From an uncultured Propionibacterium sp. (GTDB lineage Bacteria; Actinomycetota; Actinomycetes; Propionibacteriales; Propionibacteriaceae), in NCBI GenBank assembly GCA_938036835.1, contig CALHWB010000055.1, positions 62,001-126,000 of the forward strand: DNA of 64,000 bases, read 5' to 3'. Below the pieces are notes generated by a model that was not told the origin of the DNA, made no database searches, and saw only the letters and a list, made by a program, of their open reading frames with translations. Position numbers and translations under genes: made by a program. Below, piece after piece: positions 29,587 to 37,573 of this stretch. Each line of letters begins with the position of its first letter. The stretch's first letter is position 1.

Positions 29587-30281
29587 GGTTTCGTCCCCGC
29601 CACGAGAAGAAACGCGACGGTTCCCGCTATCCAAACGGCAAGCCAGATCCAGTCCCTTGCCTCGTACGGCCGGCCGTAATAGCTGCTCCGAACGCCGTTT
29701 CTTTCTGCCCCGCGCGCGACGGCCGACACGGTGAGCTGGTCGGCTATCTGTAGGCACCGCAGCATAAGGGGCACGATGACGTACTCGCCGCTCGCGGCGG
29801 GGTGGGCAATCATGCGCGCGGGAGCGGTGAGAGCCCGGTTGCGCATAGATTGCACGATGCTTGAGAGCTCGGCCGCCATGGTGGGGAAGAAGCGGAACGC
29901 GACGAGTACTCCCAGGATGAGGGGCACGGGCGCGCGCAGCCTGGAGAGAAATGACGAAAGATCACCCGGCGGGGTGGTGACAAGGTCCCATCCCGCCACG
30001 ATGGCGGGCGACATGTTCCACAGCAGGAGGACATGGAATTCCGAGAACACGATCATGTGCAAACCGTGGAACCGAATAAGGCAGAGCAGGAGTGCGAGCA
30101 CGGCATAGGCCGCCGCAAAGGACAGCGCCAAGCGCAGCCTGCCCTGCGTCGCCACGCAGAGCAGCGATAGCAGCGTGGGGAGGCAGAGCGTGACCAGGTT
30201 GTTCGTCAGCGTCGAGCAGGCCAGCACACATGCGAACGCGCAGAGCTTGACGGGGACCTTCAACGAACGGCCGCCCGACAC
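29583..30281 (-). CDS. ECF transporter transmembrane subunit (EcfT/CbiQ family)
   Basis: I chose GTG at 30281, just after the S-component stop; an ATG at 30335 would add 18 residues overlapping that gene. The 232-aa protein has several hydrophobic helices. In the coupling region, LRAPVPLILGVLVAFRFFPTMA and an AVARGAER motif match the Ala-Arg-Gly signature by which EcfT contacts the ATPases. It couples ATP hydrolysis to movement of the substrate-binding S protein. Neighbours supply both. Confidence 0.87.
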   Translation of the reverse strand: MSGGRSLKVPVKLCAFACVLACSTLTNNLVTLCLPTLLSLLCVATQGRLRLALSFAAAYAVLALLLCLIRFHGLHMIVFSEFHVLLLWNMSPAIVAGWDLVTTPPGDLSSFLSRLRAPVPLILGVLVAFRFFPTMAAELSSIVQSMRNRALTAPARMIAHPAASGEYVIVPLMLRCLQIADQLTVSAVARGAERNGVRSSYYGRPYEARDWIWLAVWIAGTVAFLLVAGTKP

Positions 30282-30282
30282 C

Positions 30283-30882
30283 TTACAGCACACCCGCCTT
30301 CCTAAAATGCTTGTCCATAAGCCTTGTGCCGACAAGCGCGCCGAGAAACGCCAGGACCAGGGTGAGGATCACGATGAACGCGATCCAGAACGGGGTGGTG
30401 TAGTAGTACAGGTAGGCGTCCACGTAGCTCTGCTCCATTCCCGATTGCATGGCGAAGGTGTAGTACGTATCCCAGAAGAACAGGATGGGAAGGAAGTTGG
30501 TGCCTTGGTGCAGAAGCCCGTTGACAGACCACGAGGCGATGACCTTCTTGGTGTTCTGATACGAGCCCTTTTTGATCAGGATGAGTTCGCAGATGACGCC
30601 CACGAGGATGAACCACGGGGTCAGATACCAGTTTCCTGATATCAGGTAAACGATGCCCAGCATCGTGGTGTAGATGAGCGTACAGCCGTGCTTGCCCACG
30701 CGCGTCGCCAGCAGCATATACACCACGCCGCAGACGAACGCGGTGAACGCTGTCGACAGCACCATGCTCACGAAATCGTTGGGCATGCATACAAGGTTGA
30801 TCACGATCTGGATGACGATCATCAACATGCCAATGAGCAGCGTGGAGATGACGTCCTTGATCGCCCATTTGCCGTTGTCCAT
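30283..30882 (-). CDS. MptD-family ECF transporter S component
   Basis: The 199-aa protein starts MDNGKWAIKDVISTLLIGMLM and has about six hydrophobic helices. NGLLHQGTNFLPILFFWDTYY and the overall layout match the Trep_Strep/MptD group of putative S components. These bind the transported compound, which for this group is not securely known; metallophore-, haem- or corrin-like ligands have been proposed for related loci. It is 48 bases downstream of the second ABC gene and directly before ecfT. Confidence 0.85.
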   Translation of the reverse strand: MDNGKWAIKDVISTLLIGMLMIVIQIVINLVCMPNDFVSMVLSTAFTAFVCGVVYMLLATRVGKHGCTLIYTTMLGIVYLISGNWYLTPWFILVGVICELILIKKGSYQNTKKVIASWSVNGLLHQGTNFLPILFFWDTYYTFAMQSGMEQSYVDAYLYYYTTPFWIAFIVILTLVLAFLGALVGTRLMDKHFRKAGVL

Positions 30883-30930
30883 GCGATGTTCTTTCTTTCG
30901 GGTATGGATACCGTGTTGTTATGCGACCGC

Positions 30931-32682
30931 TTAGCTGGGAATCGTCCAGCCGATGGCGCTCTGGCGTGTCTTGACAAGGCGGCGGTATAGCCCCTGCTGA
31001 GCCATGAGTTCGGCATGCGTGCCGCTTTGCGCGATGCGGCCTTCGTCAAGCACGATGATGCGTTGGGCGTTGCGCACGGTGGATAGGTGATGTGCGATCA
31101 TGATGATGGTCTTGTCGCGCGTGAGCTCGGCGATCGCGCGCTGAAGCTCCCGCTCGTTCTCGGGGTCCACGCTGGCCGTCGCTTCGTCGAGAATCACGAG
31201 GGGGGCGTCCTTGAGCAGCGCGCGGGCGATGGATATGCGCTGCTTCTCCCCTCCGGAAAGCGACGCGCCGCCTTCTCCCACCATGGTCTTGTAACCGTCC
31301 GGCAGTTGCGAGATGAACGCGTGGCAGCGGGCCTTGCGCGCGGCCTCGCGCACCTCCTCGTCGGTCGCGTCCGGGCGCCCGAAGCGGATGTTGTTCTCTA
31401 TCGTGTCGTTGAACAGGTAGACGTCCTGGAAAACGATGGCGAAATTGGCCAGCAGGCTGTCGCATGTGTAATCGCGAATGTCTGCTCCACCCAGGGCGAT
31501 CCGGCCCTCGTCCACATCCCAGAAGCGTGCGATCAGGCTGCACAGCGTGGTTTTCCCGGATCCTGACAGCCCCACGATGGCGCAGGTCGTTCCCTGCGGG
31601 ACCACGAAGCTCACGTTGTCTATGACCTTTTCGCCCGGAGAGTAGCCGAAGGTGATGTTCTCGACGGAGATATCGAACGTCTCCGGCACAATATCCGTGC
31701 CGTCTTCGTCGATGAGCGGCATGCGCATGACCTCATCTATGCGGTTGAGCGAAACGTCTATGACACGCGCGAGAGAGGCCACGCTGCCGGCTACTTCGAC
31801 GGCGGAATACACCATGAAGCTGGCCACGATGAGGAGGAGGCATTTTTCAGGTGAGACTTCTCCGCCTAACAGCAGGTAGGGGGTCACGATGAGGAATGCC
31901 GAGCGGGTGATGCGAAATACCGTCTGGTAGACGGAGGACACGCTGGAAAAGGCGCGTTCCAGCGCGATGTTGGCGGCCGAGCTTTCGGCGATGGCATCGT
32001 CGATCTTGCGATTCGTGCGCGTGCCCAGGCCGAACGCCTTCACAACCGCCATGCCCTGGATGTGCTCGAGAACCGACGCGACGAGGTTCGCCTGCGCGGC
32101 CTGACGACGCGGGGAATAGGCATCGCCTACGCGCTGTGCCAGCATGTAGACCAGCATGGCCGCGGCGAGCCCGGCCAGCGCGAGCAGTCCGATGTGCCAC
32201 TCATAGGCCAGCAGCCAGATGGAGATCACCACGGCCTGGAGGAAACCGCCGGCCAGGATCTCCATCACGGTCACGGCGTTGGCTTCCACGTCGTCGAGCG
32301 TCGTCGTCGCCGCCGCGGTGATATCGCCCAGGCGCTTCTCGTCGAAGTAGCCCATGAGCACGCGCTTGAGCCGCTCGCCTATCTCGAGCCTCTTCTCCGC
32401 GCACATCGCGAAGCTGCCGAAGACGCGGCGGGACGAAGCGAGGTTCGTGAATACTATCTGCCCGATGACGGCGGCAACCATGATGCCGAGCGATGCCCAT
32501 ATAGGCGTCGTTGTGCGGGGCCTGCCCGCAAGTCCGTCGAGCGCCTCCATCAACACCACAAGCACAGCGAGCAGGGGCAAGACCTCGAAGAACGCGTTCA
32601 GAATAGTGAACAGGAACGAAAGGAGCAGCGGCTTCCGCTGTGCTCCGGAGAATGCGAGGAGTCTTTTGATGAGCCGGATCAT
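30931..32682 (-). CDS. Exporter-fold ABC half-transporter (second of pair)
   Basis: ATG at 32682 overlaps the previous stop as ATGA and gives 583 aa; an in-frame start 15 bases earlier is possible. An N-terminal six-helix domain (to about 320) is followed by an ATPase domain with Walker A GLSGSGKTT, signature LSGGEKQR and LVILDEATASVD. Both sites look catalytic. Together with its neighbour it should form a heterodimer. Association with an ECF module is like YbtPQ- or IrtAB-type pairs, which have the exporter fold but import metal-siderophores, so import is possible. Confidence 0.92.
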   Translation of the reverse strand: MIRLIKRLLAFSGAQRKPLLLSFLFTILNAFFEVLPLLAVLVVLMEALDGLAGRPRTTTPIWASLGIMVAAVIGQIVFTNLASSRRVFGSFAMCAEKRLEIGERLKRVLMGYFDEKRLGDITAAATTTLDDVEANAVTVMEILAGGFLQAVVISIWLLAYEWHIGLLALAGLAAAMLVYMLAQRVGDAYSPRRQAAQANLVASVLEHIQGMAVVKAFGLGTRTNRKIDDAIAESSAANIALERAFSSVSSVYQTVFRITRSAFLIVTPYLLLGGEVSPEKCLLLIVASFMVYSAVEVAGSVASLARVIDVSLNRIDEVMRMPLIDEDGTDIVPETFDISVENITFGYSPGEKVIDNVSFVVPQGTTCAIVGLSGSGKTTLCSLIARFWDVDEGRIALGGADIRDYTCDSLLANFAIVFQDVYLFNDTIENNIRFGRPDATDEEVREAARKARCHAFISQLPDGYKTMVGEGGASLSGGEKQRISIARALLKDAPLVILDEATASVDPENERELQRAIAELTRDKTIIMIAHHLSTVRNAQRIIVLDEGRIAQSGTHAELMAQQGLYRRLVKTRQSAIGWTIPS

Positions 32683-34433
32683 GCCCTCACCCCGCATTCC
32701 TCGTCGCGGCTATCGCTTTGGGCCGCCCAGAGGCCGCGGTAGAGCGGGCTGTTTTCCAGCAATTCCGTATGCGTGCCTTGGGCGCTCACCCTGCCGTCGT
32801 CGAGGACGACGATGGTGCTCGCATTCACGATGGTGGACAGGTGGTGCGCGATGACGATGAGAACCTTGTCCTCGACGAGCTCGGATATGGATTGCTGGAT
32901 AGCCACCTCGTTCTCCGGGTCCGTGAAGGCGGTGGCTTCATCCAGCAGCACGATAGGGCTGTCCTTCAGGATGGCGCGCGCGATGGCCACGCGCTGGCGC
33001 TCTCCGCCGGACAGGCGGCCGCCCGCATCTCCTGCAAGCGTGGTGTAGCCGTCGGGCAGTTCGGATATGAAATCATGGCAGCGGGCTTTGCGCGCCGCCT
33101 CGCGCACCTCCTCGTCGGTCGCATCGGGCCGGCCCATGCGAATGTTGCCCGCGAGGGACACATTGAACAGATAGTTGTCCTGGGTCACGTACGAGACGGT
33201 ATCCATAACCTGGTCGAGCGGCATTTTGCGGACATCTACGCCGCCGATGGATACGGTGCCCCCGCTCGCCTCCCAGAACGATGCGATGAGGCGCGCCACG
33301 GTCGACTTCCCCGATCCGCTCGGCCCCACCAGCGCGGTGATACCCCTGGGTGCAGCCGCAAACGTCACATCGTGAAGCACCTCGACGCTACCGTAGCCGA
33401 ACGACACATGGTCGAATACGATGCGGCAATCCGGAATCTCGACGGGAGTGCTGGGCCTGTCCATCTCCTCGATTTCGAGCAGCGAAGACACCTCTTTCAC
33501 GGTCGAGTCGACCATGGCAAGGCTGTCGGTATAGCGCAATGCCTGGATGAGCGGCTTGACCAGGCCGAGCGATAGGATGATGCAGGTGATGAGCGTGGAG
33601 GCGGCCATGCCGCCGGTCATGTACAGGTAGGCGCCCAGCGGCAGTACGCTCAGTAGCGATGCCGACGTGACGACCACGCCCGGCACGTAGTACTTGTTCG
33701 TCTGCGCGAACCAGGTGGCCTTGGCGTCCCTGCTCTCCGTTACGGCATCCATGTACTTCTCATACGAGCGGGTGTTCTGATTGAACGTCTTGATAACCTG
33801 AATGCCGCCGACGTACTCGACCACTGCGGCATCCATGTTCTTGTTGGCCGCCAGCACGCGCGCGTAGCGCGCCTCGTAGTCCTTGAGCATGCCCATATAG
33901 CACACGATCCCTAGGGGGATGGTGGCGAGCGAAACAAGCGCGATGCGCCAGTCCAGGTAGAACATGTAGGCGAATATCAGAATGGGCACGAGCAGATTGG
34001 CGGTGAGCTCCGGAATCATGTGCGCGAGCGGCAACTCGAGCTTCTCCACCGTGTCCATAATCAGCGTCTTGAAGCTCCCAGAGGGCCTTCCTGTGACTAC
34101 GCCTAGAGGCACGCGCGAGAGCTTGTCGGCGAGCGCCATGCGCACGTTGCGCAGCACGGTATAGGCGCTTCTGTGGGAGACGACGGTGGACAAGGTGCCC
34201 AGCCACACGCTGCCGAGGTATCCCGCAAGCGCTATGGCGGTGTCTGCGGCAACGGGCCCAAGCTCCGGCTCGCTGGTGCAGATGCGCACGATGACGTCCG
34301 ACGCGGCGAAATAGGGAACCATCCCGCATACCGCGCCAAGGATCGCGAACAGCACAGATACGGCCATCTTGCCCCTGCACTGCGCGGCGAATTCCATCAG
34401 CCGCGCAAAGCTGCTCCTCTCATTTTGAGACAC
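32679..34433 (-). CDS. Exporter-fold ABC half-transporter (first of pair)
   Basis: This 584-aa protein has a transmembrane domain (to about 320) with YFAASDVIVRI and MFYLDWRIALVS, and an ATPase domain with GPSGSGKST, LSGGERQR and IVLLDEATAFTD. The helix DEEVREAARKARCH-FIS-LPDGY is shared almost word for word with its partner, showing common origin. It starts 66 bases after tetR. Family assignment is firm; direction of transport cannot be read from sequence. Confidence 0.92.
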   Translation of the reverse strand: MSQNERSSFARLMEFAAQCRGKMAVSVLFAILGAVCGMVPYFAASDVIVRICTSEPELGPVAADTAIALAGYLGSVWLGTLSTVVSHRSAYTVLRNVRMALADKLSRVPLGVVTGRPSGSFKTLIMDTVEKLELPLAHMIPELTANLLVPILIFAYMFYLDWRIALVSLATIPLGIVCYMGMLKDYEARYARVLAANKNMDAAVVEYVGGIQVIKTFNQNTRSYEKYMDAVTESRDAKATWFAQTNKYYVPGVVVTSASLLSVLPLGAYLYMTGGMAASTLITCIILSLGLVKPLIQALRYTDSLAMVDSTVKEVSSLLEIEEMDRPSTPVEIPDCRIVFDHVSFGYGSVEVLHDVTFAAAPRGITALVGPSGSGKSTVARLIASFWEASGGTVSIGGVDVRKMPLDQVMDTVSYVTQDNYLFNVSLAGNIRMGRPDATDEEVREAARKARCHDFISELPDGYTTLAGDAGGRLSGGERQRVAIARAILKDSPIVLLDEATAFTDPENEVAIQQSISELVEDKVLIVIAHHLSTIVNASTIVVLDDGRVSAQGTHTELLENSPLYRGLWAAQSDSRDEECGVRA

Positions 34434-34499
34434 AAATATCCTTCCATCTCGAGCATAGGGTTACACGTGGAAATTTATGAATGAATCTGTCGGTGCGTG

Positions 34500-35117
34500 C
34501 TACGTGAGCCTGAGCAAGTTCTCCCATCCACTGTTGAAGAATATGGCCAGTTGCTGGACATATTCGACAGCCTGTTTGCGCGTCATATCGTGAATGACGG
34601 TCTCGAATACTGCCGTGAAGTAGGCGCTCGTAATTATGTGGTGTAGATCCCGATCGACCTCGCCTTCGATCTTCCCGATCTTGCGAAGCCGGCTGTAGTA
34701 GTGTTCGGTCCGGTTGACATCGAGCTCCACCAGGTCGTGCACGTAGGTGGAGAACCGGGTGCCGTCCGAGCAGCACAGCACCAGCTTGAACGCGTCGAAG
34801 TTGTCGTAGACGTAGTTCACGAAATGCAGAAGGTACTCCGTCGACAAATCTCGGCTTTTAGCGGTGTGATCATCGGGTATCAGGTCGAAGTGCGCATCCT
34901 GGGCCGCTTTGAACTGCTCGATCAGGCCGTCGGCGGCGGGCCCGGCAAGGGCCTCGAACAGCGCCTCCTTATTGGGGTAGTAGCCATAGAAGGCGCCCAG
35001 GGTGAACCCCGCCTTCTTCACGATGGCCCGAAGCGAGGCGCCCTTGAAGCCGTGCTCAAGGAACTCATCCTTACCGACCGCGAGGATCCTCTCTTGCGTC
35101 GCGCTCAATTCGGTCAT
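34500..35117 (-). CDS. TetR/AcrR-family regulator of the island operon
   Basis: The 205-aa protein has an N-terminal helix-turn-helix with AGFTLGAFYGYYPNKEALFEAL at about residues 36-57, the typical TetR recognition helix context. The C-terminal ligand domain has no recognisable ligand signature; it includes CCSDGTRFSTY. It is first in the operon, so it probably autoregulates and controls the ABC and ECF genes. A palindromic element lies 32 bases upstream of its start. Confidence 0.92.
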   Translation of the reverse strand: MTELSATQERILAVGKDEFLEHGFKGASLRAIVKKAGFTLGAFYGYYPNKEALFEALAGPAADGLIEQFKAAQDAHFDLIPDDHTAKSRDLSTEYLLHFVNYVYDNFDAFKLVLCCSDGTRFSTYVHDLVELDVNRTEHYYSRLRKIGKIEGEVDRDLHHIITSAYFTAVFETVIHDMTRKQAVEYVQQLAIFFNSGWENLLRLT

Positions 35118-35148
35118 ATCTCGGTCGCGCTCCTTCTTGAAAGTCGAC

Positions 35149-35185
35149 CACTGGTATGTATCAGTGATATATACCAGTGATATAT
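35149..35185. promoter_or_regulatory. Probable TetR operator upstream of tetR
   Basis: CACTGGTAT (35149-35157) and ATACCAGTG (35171-35179) are a perfect 9-bp inverted repeat with a 13-base centre. Within it, CAGTGATATAT occurs twice, at 35162-35172 and 35175-35185, 13 bases apart. The position just ahead of tetR and the A+T-rich centre fit an autoregulatory operator overlapping the promoter. Confidence 0.7.
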
Positions 35186-35286
35186 TTTCGTGTCAAGGTT
35201 GGGGAGAAGGAACGCGGGAACATCCGGATATAGGGCTCTTCAGAGTTGAGTGCGGGTTGAGGTGTCAAGGCCGCCGGTAGCGAAAG

Positions 35287-35518
35287 GCCCTGACGGAGAT
35301 CATCTCCTTGGGCAGGACCCTCAAGCGTCGAACCTCAGACATACCGGGCCTACTTCGAGCATCCCCACACCTCCAACGGTCCAGCAGAGGCACTCAACGG
35401 CCGCCTCGAACACCTACACGGCTCAGCCCTAAGCTTCCGCAACCTTCCGGACTACATTGCTCGCAGCCTGCTCGAGGCCGGAGGATTCAGACCCCGGCTA
35501 CACCCTAAAACGGGATGA
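35287..35518 (+). pseudogene. Remnant of an ISL3-family transposase, C-terminal end
   Basis: Translation gives ALTEIISLGRTLKRRTSDI, then after a frame change near 35340 AYFEHPHTSNGPAEALNGR and FRNLPDYIARSLLEAGGF, ending at TGA 35518. This is the typical end of ISL3-type DDE transposases of Actinobacteria. The upstream catalytic part is absent. A small hairpin (GAGCCAG/CTGGCTC, 35517-35535) follows. The piece documents past insertion-sequence activity in the island. Confidence 0.75.
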
Positions 35519-35652
35519 GCCAGGTCAGCTGGCTCTGGTCCTCGGTGCCGGAAAGCTCGCTGACCACGCCGGACATCAGCTGTTCCTTAAGGGCGGTCAT
35601 CGCGACCACCCACACTCAAGGGTGATAGAATGATCAACGAACGAAATGACTG

Positions 35653-35689
35653 CCCCGGTATCCCTAACGGTGCCGGGGTATTTTCTTTT
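35653..35689 (+). terminator. Intrinsic terminator at the island right end
   Basis: CCCCGGTA (35653-35660) pairs with TGCCGGGG (35671-35678) and is followed by TATTTTCTTTT, a clear T-rich tract on the plus strand. T-run terminators are rare among the host genes here, another sign of different origin. No intact plus-strand gene precedes it. Confidence 0.65.
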
Positions 35690-35694
35690 CTGGC

Positions 35695-35901
35695 TCACCG
35701 CGCCGCACACCCGAGGGCGAGGCGGAGGTGAGCGATCTGATCGTTGCTCAGGCGTGGATCGGTATCAACAAGCAACTCCACGGCCTTGCGTGTCTCGTTC
35801 TGGGAAGGTGCGGTGCCCGTATACCCGGCCGAAGCATCGGGAGTGACCCTACACACGGCCTCCGACGGGTACAACGTCGAGGCGACCCTCGCGGATCGCA
35901 C
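35695..35901 (-). pseudogene. Small remnant frame, unknown
   Basis: The minus-strand frame ends NETRKAVELLVDTDPRLSN followed by DQIAHLRLALGCAAR and a stop at 35695. The composition looks like a genuine protein C-terminus, but no start with a ribosome site is seen and I do not recognise the family. The remaining bases up to 36147 hold no other gene I can support. Confidence 0.35.
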
Positions 35902-36147
35902 GGCGGCGAGTAGGGTGGGCGGCTGCGCCTCCCTGCGTGGACTCCATGCAGGTCACCTTATATCCCAAGTGAACCTATTTGAACACATTCAATCGCGTTA
36001 AGATCATGCCGCCAGCGCCATTGGCAGCAGATGATCCCGCACCGGGAAGAGTTCAACACCTACCCCTCGAAGTTCGCCCCAGCCGTGGTCTTTCCCGCTC
36101 TGTGGGTTTTACTGGCCGGCTGGCCGGTCGGATGCGAGAATCGGGGA

Positions 36148-36714
36148 GTGAATCTGTCCCCAACCCCAGCACCCGGGGATCTGCTGGTGGCCACGGCCGG
36201 AGGATCGGATACCTTTTTCGATCAGTCGGTGGTGTTGCTGCTGGACTGCGATGCCGACGGGACGGTGGGGCTTGCCCTGAACAAGTTGGCGCCCACTCCG
36301 CTGGAGGCGGTACTACCCCAGTGGCTCGAGTTGGTTGCCCCGCCACGCCTGCTGTTTGCCGGGGGACCGGTCTCGCCCAACGGGGCGGTCTGCCTGGCCA
36401 AGGTGGCCCGGATGGACGAGGATCCACCGGGTTGGCGACGGGTCGTCCGCGACGTCGGGCTGTTGCATCTGGATACCCCGGTGGAACTGGCCGATGGGGG
36501 CTATACCGATCTACGCATCTACGCCGGCTACTCGGGTTGGGCCGCCGGTCAATTGGCTGAGGAAATGGATCGAGGCCTGTGGTATCGCTGTCCGGCCCGC
36601 GATGAGGACGTGTTCACGGCCGAGCCTGCCGGGTTGTGGCGCAGAGTGCTGCGTCGGCTGGGCGGATCGGCCTCGCTGCTGTCAACCTGGGTGCCCGATC
36701 CGGAAGTGAACTGA
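36148..36714 (+). CDS. YqgE/AlgH family protein
   Basis: GTG at 36148 gives a 188-aa protein starting MNLSPTPAPGDLLVATAGG. An upstream ATG (36031) would add 39 residues that do not fit the family and would reach into the island junction. Family motifs are present: FDQSVVLLLDCDADGTVGLALN, RLLFAGGPVSPNG, DLRIYAGYSGWAAGQL and W--CPA. UPF0301/AlgH proteins are widespread with no settled function. It is the first backbone gene right of the island. Confidence 0.9.
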   Translation: MNLSPTPAPGDLLVATAGGSDTFFDQSVVLLLDCDADGTVGLALNKLAPTPLEAVLPQWLELVAPPRLLFAGGPVSPNGAVCLAKVARMDEDPPGWRRVVRDVGLLHLDTPVELADGGYTDLRIYAGYSGWAAGQLAEEMDRGLWYRCPARDEDVFTAEPAGLWRRVLRRLGGSASLLSTWVPDPEVN

Positions 36715-36775
36715 TTCGCCTTGGGCACCTGACCCCGTTTCGTGGCACAGTAGATATGGATTCGGAAGGAGCGAC

Positions 36776-37573
36776 ATGCCTGAAGACCCCGCAGGTGACG
36801 ATCTCGACCCCACACAACCTACCTACTTCGGTGAGCCCGCCGAGGACGTCGTCGAAGCGGTTGCCGGCCAGGATCCCGACGGGGACGATCAGGTTTGGGA
36901 TCTCGATCAGGGTTTCGTGGATTCGACCGGCACCGTTCGGTTGTTTACCGACGAGAATGCCGCTCCGGTGCGAGTGGCGTTGGCGCGGTATTGGCGGGAC
37001 CAGATCAAGCAGGTGCCCTTGGAGCAGATGTTCGAGGAGGTTTTCACGCTGGCCGCTTTGATGCTGGGTGATACCACTGCCCGGGTCGCCCAAGCGAACC
37101 CGATCGAGGATCAGGCGCCCTTGACCGAGGGTCTGCTCAGGCAGGTTGAGACCCGGTTCCACGAGATGGACGAGCGGATTCGCGAACTCGATGAGGCCGA
37201 TGAGGGCTACTCGGTATTGAAGGGCGAGAACGCGGTTGGTGTGGCGGCCGATGGCCGCATCCGGCTCACGCTGACCATCTTCGGGCTGCCCCAGTCGGTG
37301 GCTTTCGATCCAAAATGGTTGACCGAAGCCACCATGGCCGAGGTGACCGGCGGAGTGATAGCCGCCTACCGGGATGCTCGAGCCGGTTATTCCGAGCCGG
37401 TGCATACCCCCGGTGAACGTGAGTTGCTGGCAAGCGAATACCTGACGCTTGCCAATCGGCTCATGCAAGCAGCAGCGCGTGGCATCGGTGATGCCACCAG
37501 ACCAGATCAGGGGGATGGGCAGTCTATCCATCCCCAAGCCAGGACCGAGTTGCCCAGGGAGGCTGAGAAGTGA
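36776..37573 (+). CDS. Uncharacterised acidic protein, possibly YbaB-like C-terminal half
   Basis: The 265-aa protein starts at ATG 36776 behind GGAAGGAG. The N-terminal 130 residues are acidic and helical (VRVALARYWRDQIKQVPLEQMFEEVF). Residues about 135-215 carry VGVAADGRIRLTLTIFGLPQSVAFDPKWL followed by a helix, a pattern like the YbaB/EbfC-type domain found beside many actinobacterial secretion (ESX) genes. This is only a fold-level resemblance. It overlaps the next gene (GTGA) and so is co-translated with it. Confidence 0.6.
   Translation: MPEDPAGDDLDPTQPTYFGEPAEDVVEAVAGQDPDGDDQVWDLDQGFVDSTGTVRLFTDENAAPVRVALARYWRDQIKQVPLEQMFEEVFTLAALMLGDTTARVAQANPIEDQAPLTEGLLRQVETRFHEMDERIRELDEADEGYSVLKGENAVGVAADGRIRLTLTIFGLPQSVAFDPKWLTEATMAEVTGGVIAAYRDARAGYSEPVHTPGERELLASEYLTLANRLMQAAARGIGDATRPDQGDGQSIHPQARTELPREAEK

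Larger units (their letters stand above)
27404..36147. mobile_element. Probable genomic island inserted 3' of ssrA
   Basis: Between ssrA and yqgE, an 8.7-kb block differs in style from both flanks: by eye it has lower G+C and other codon preferences. It carries decayed frames at both ends, a transposase remnant and one transport operon with relatives in Coriobacteriia, Firmicutes and Bifidobacteriales. ssrA is a known integration hot spot. I found no second copy of the ssrA 3' end at the right edge and no intact integrase, so boundaries are approximate and the element seems immobile now. Confidence 0.6.

Noticed and set aside
28139..35891. Similar sequence GAGGCGACCCT in both end regions of the island (near 28150 and 35880)
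   Set aside because: Only 11 identical bases, both possibly coding for an EATL peptide. Too short to call a repeat or an attachment site.
27380..36147. Direct repeat of the ssrA 3' end as the right attachment site of the island
   Set aside because: I scanned 35.1-36.2 kb for the T-arm and acceptor sequence and found no second copy. The right boundary is therefore not defined by a repeat.
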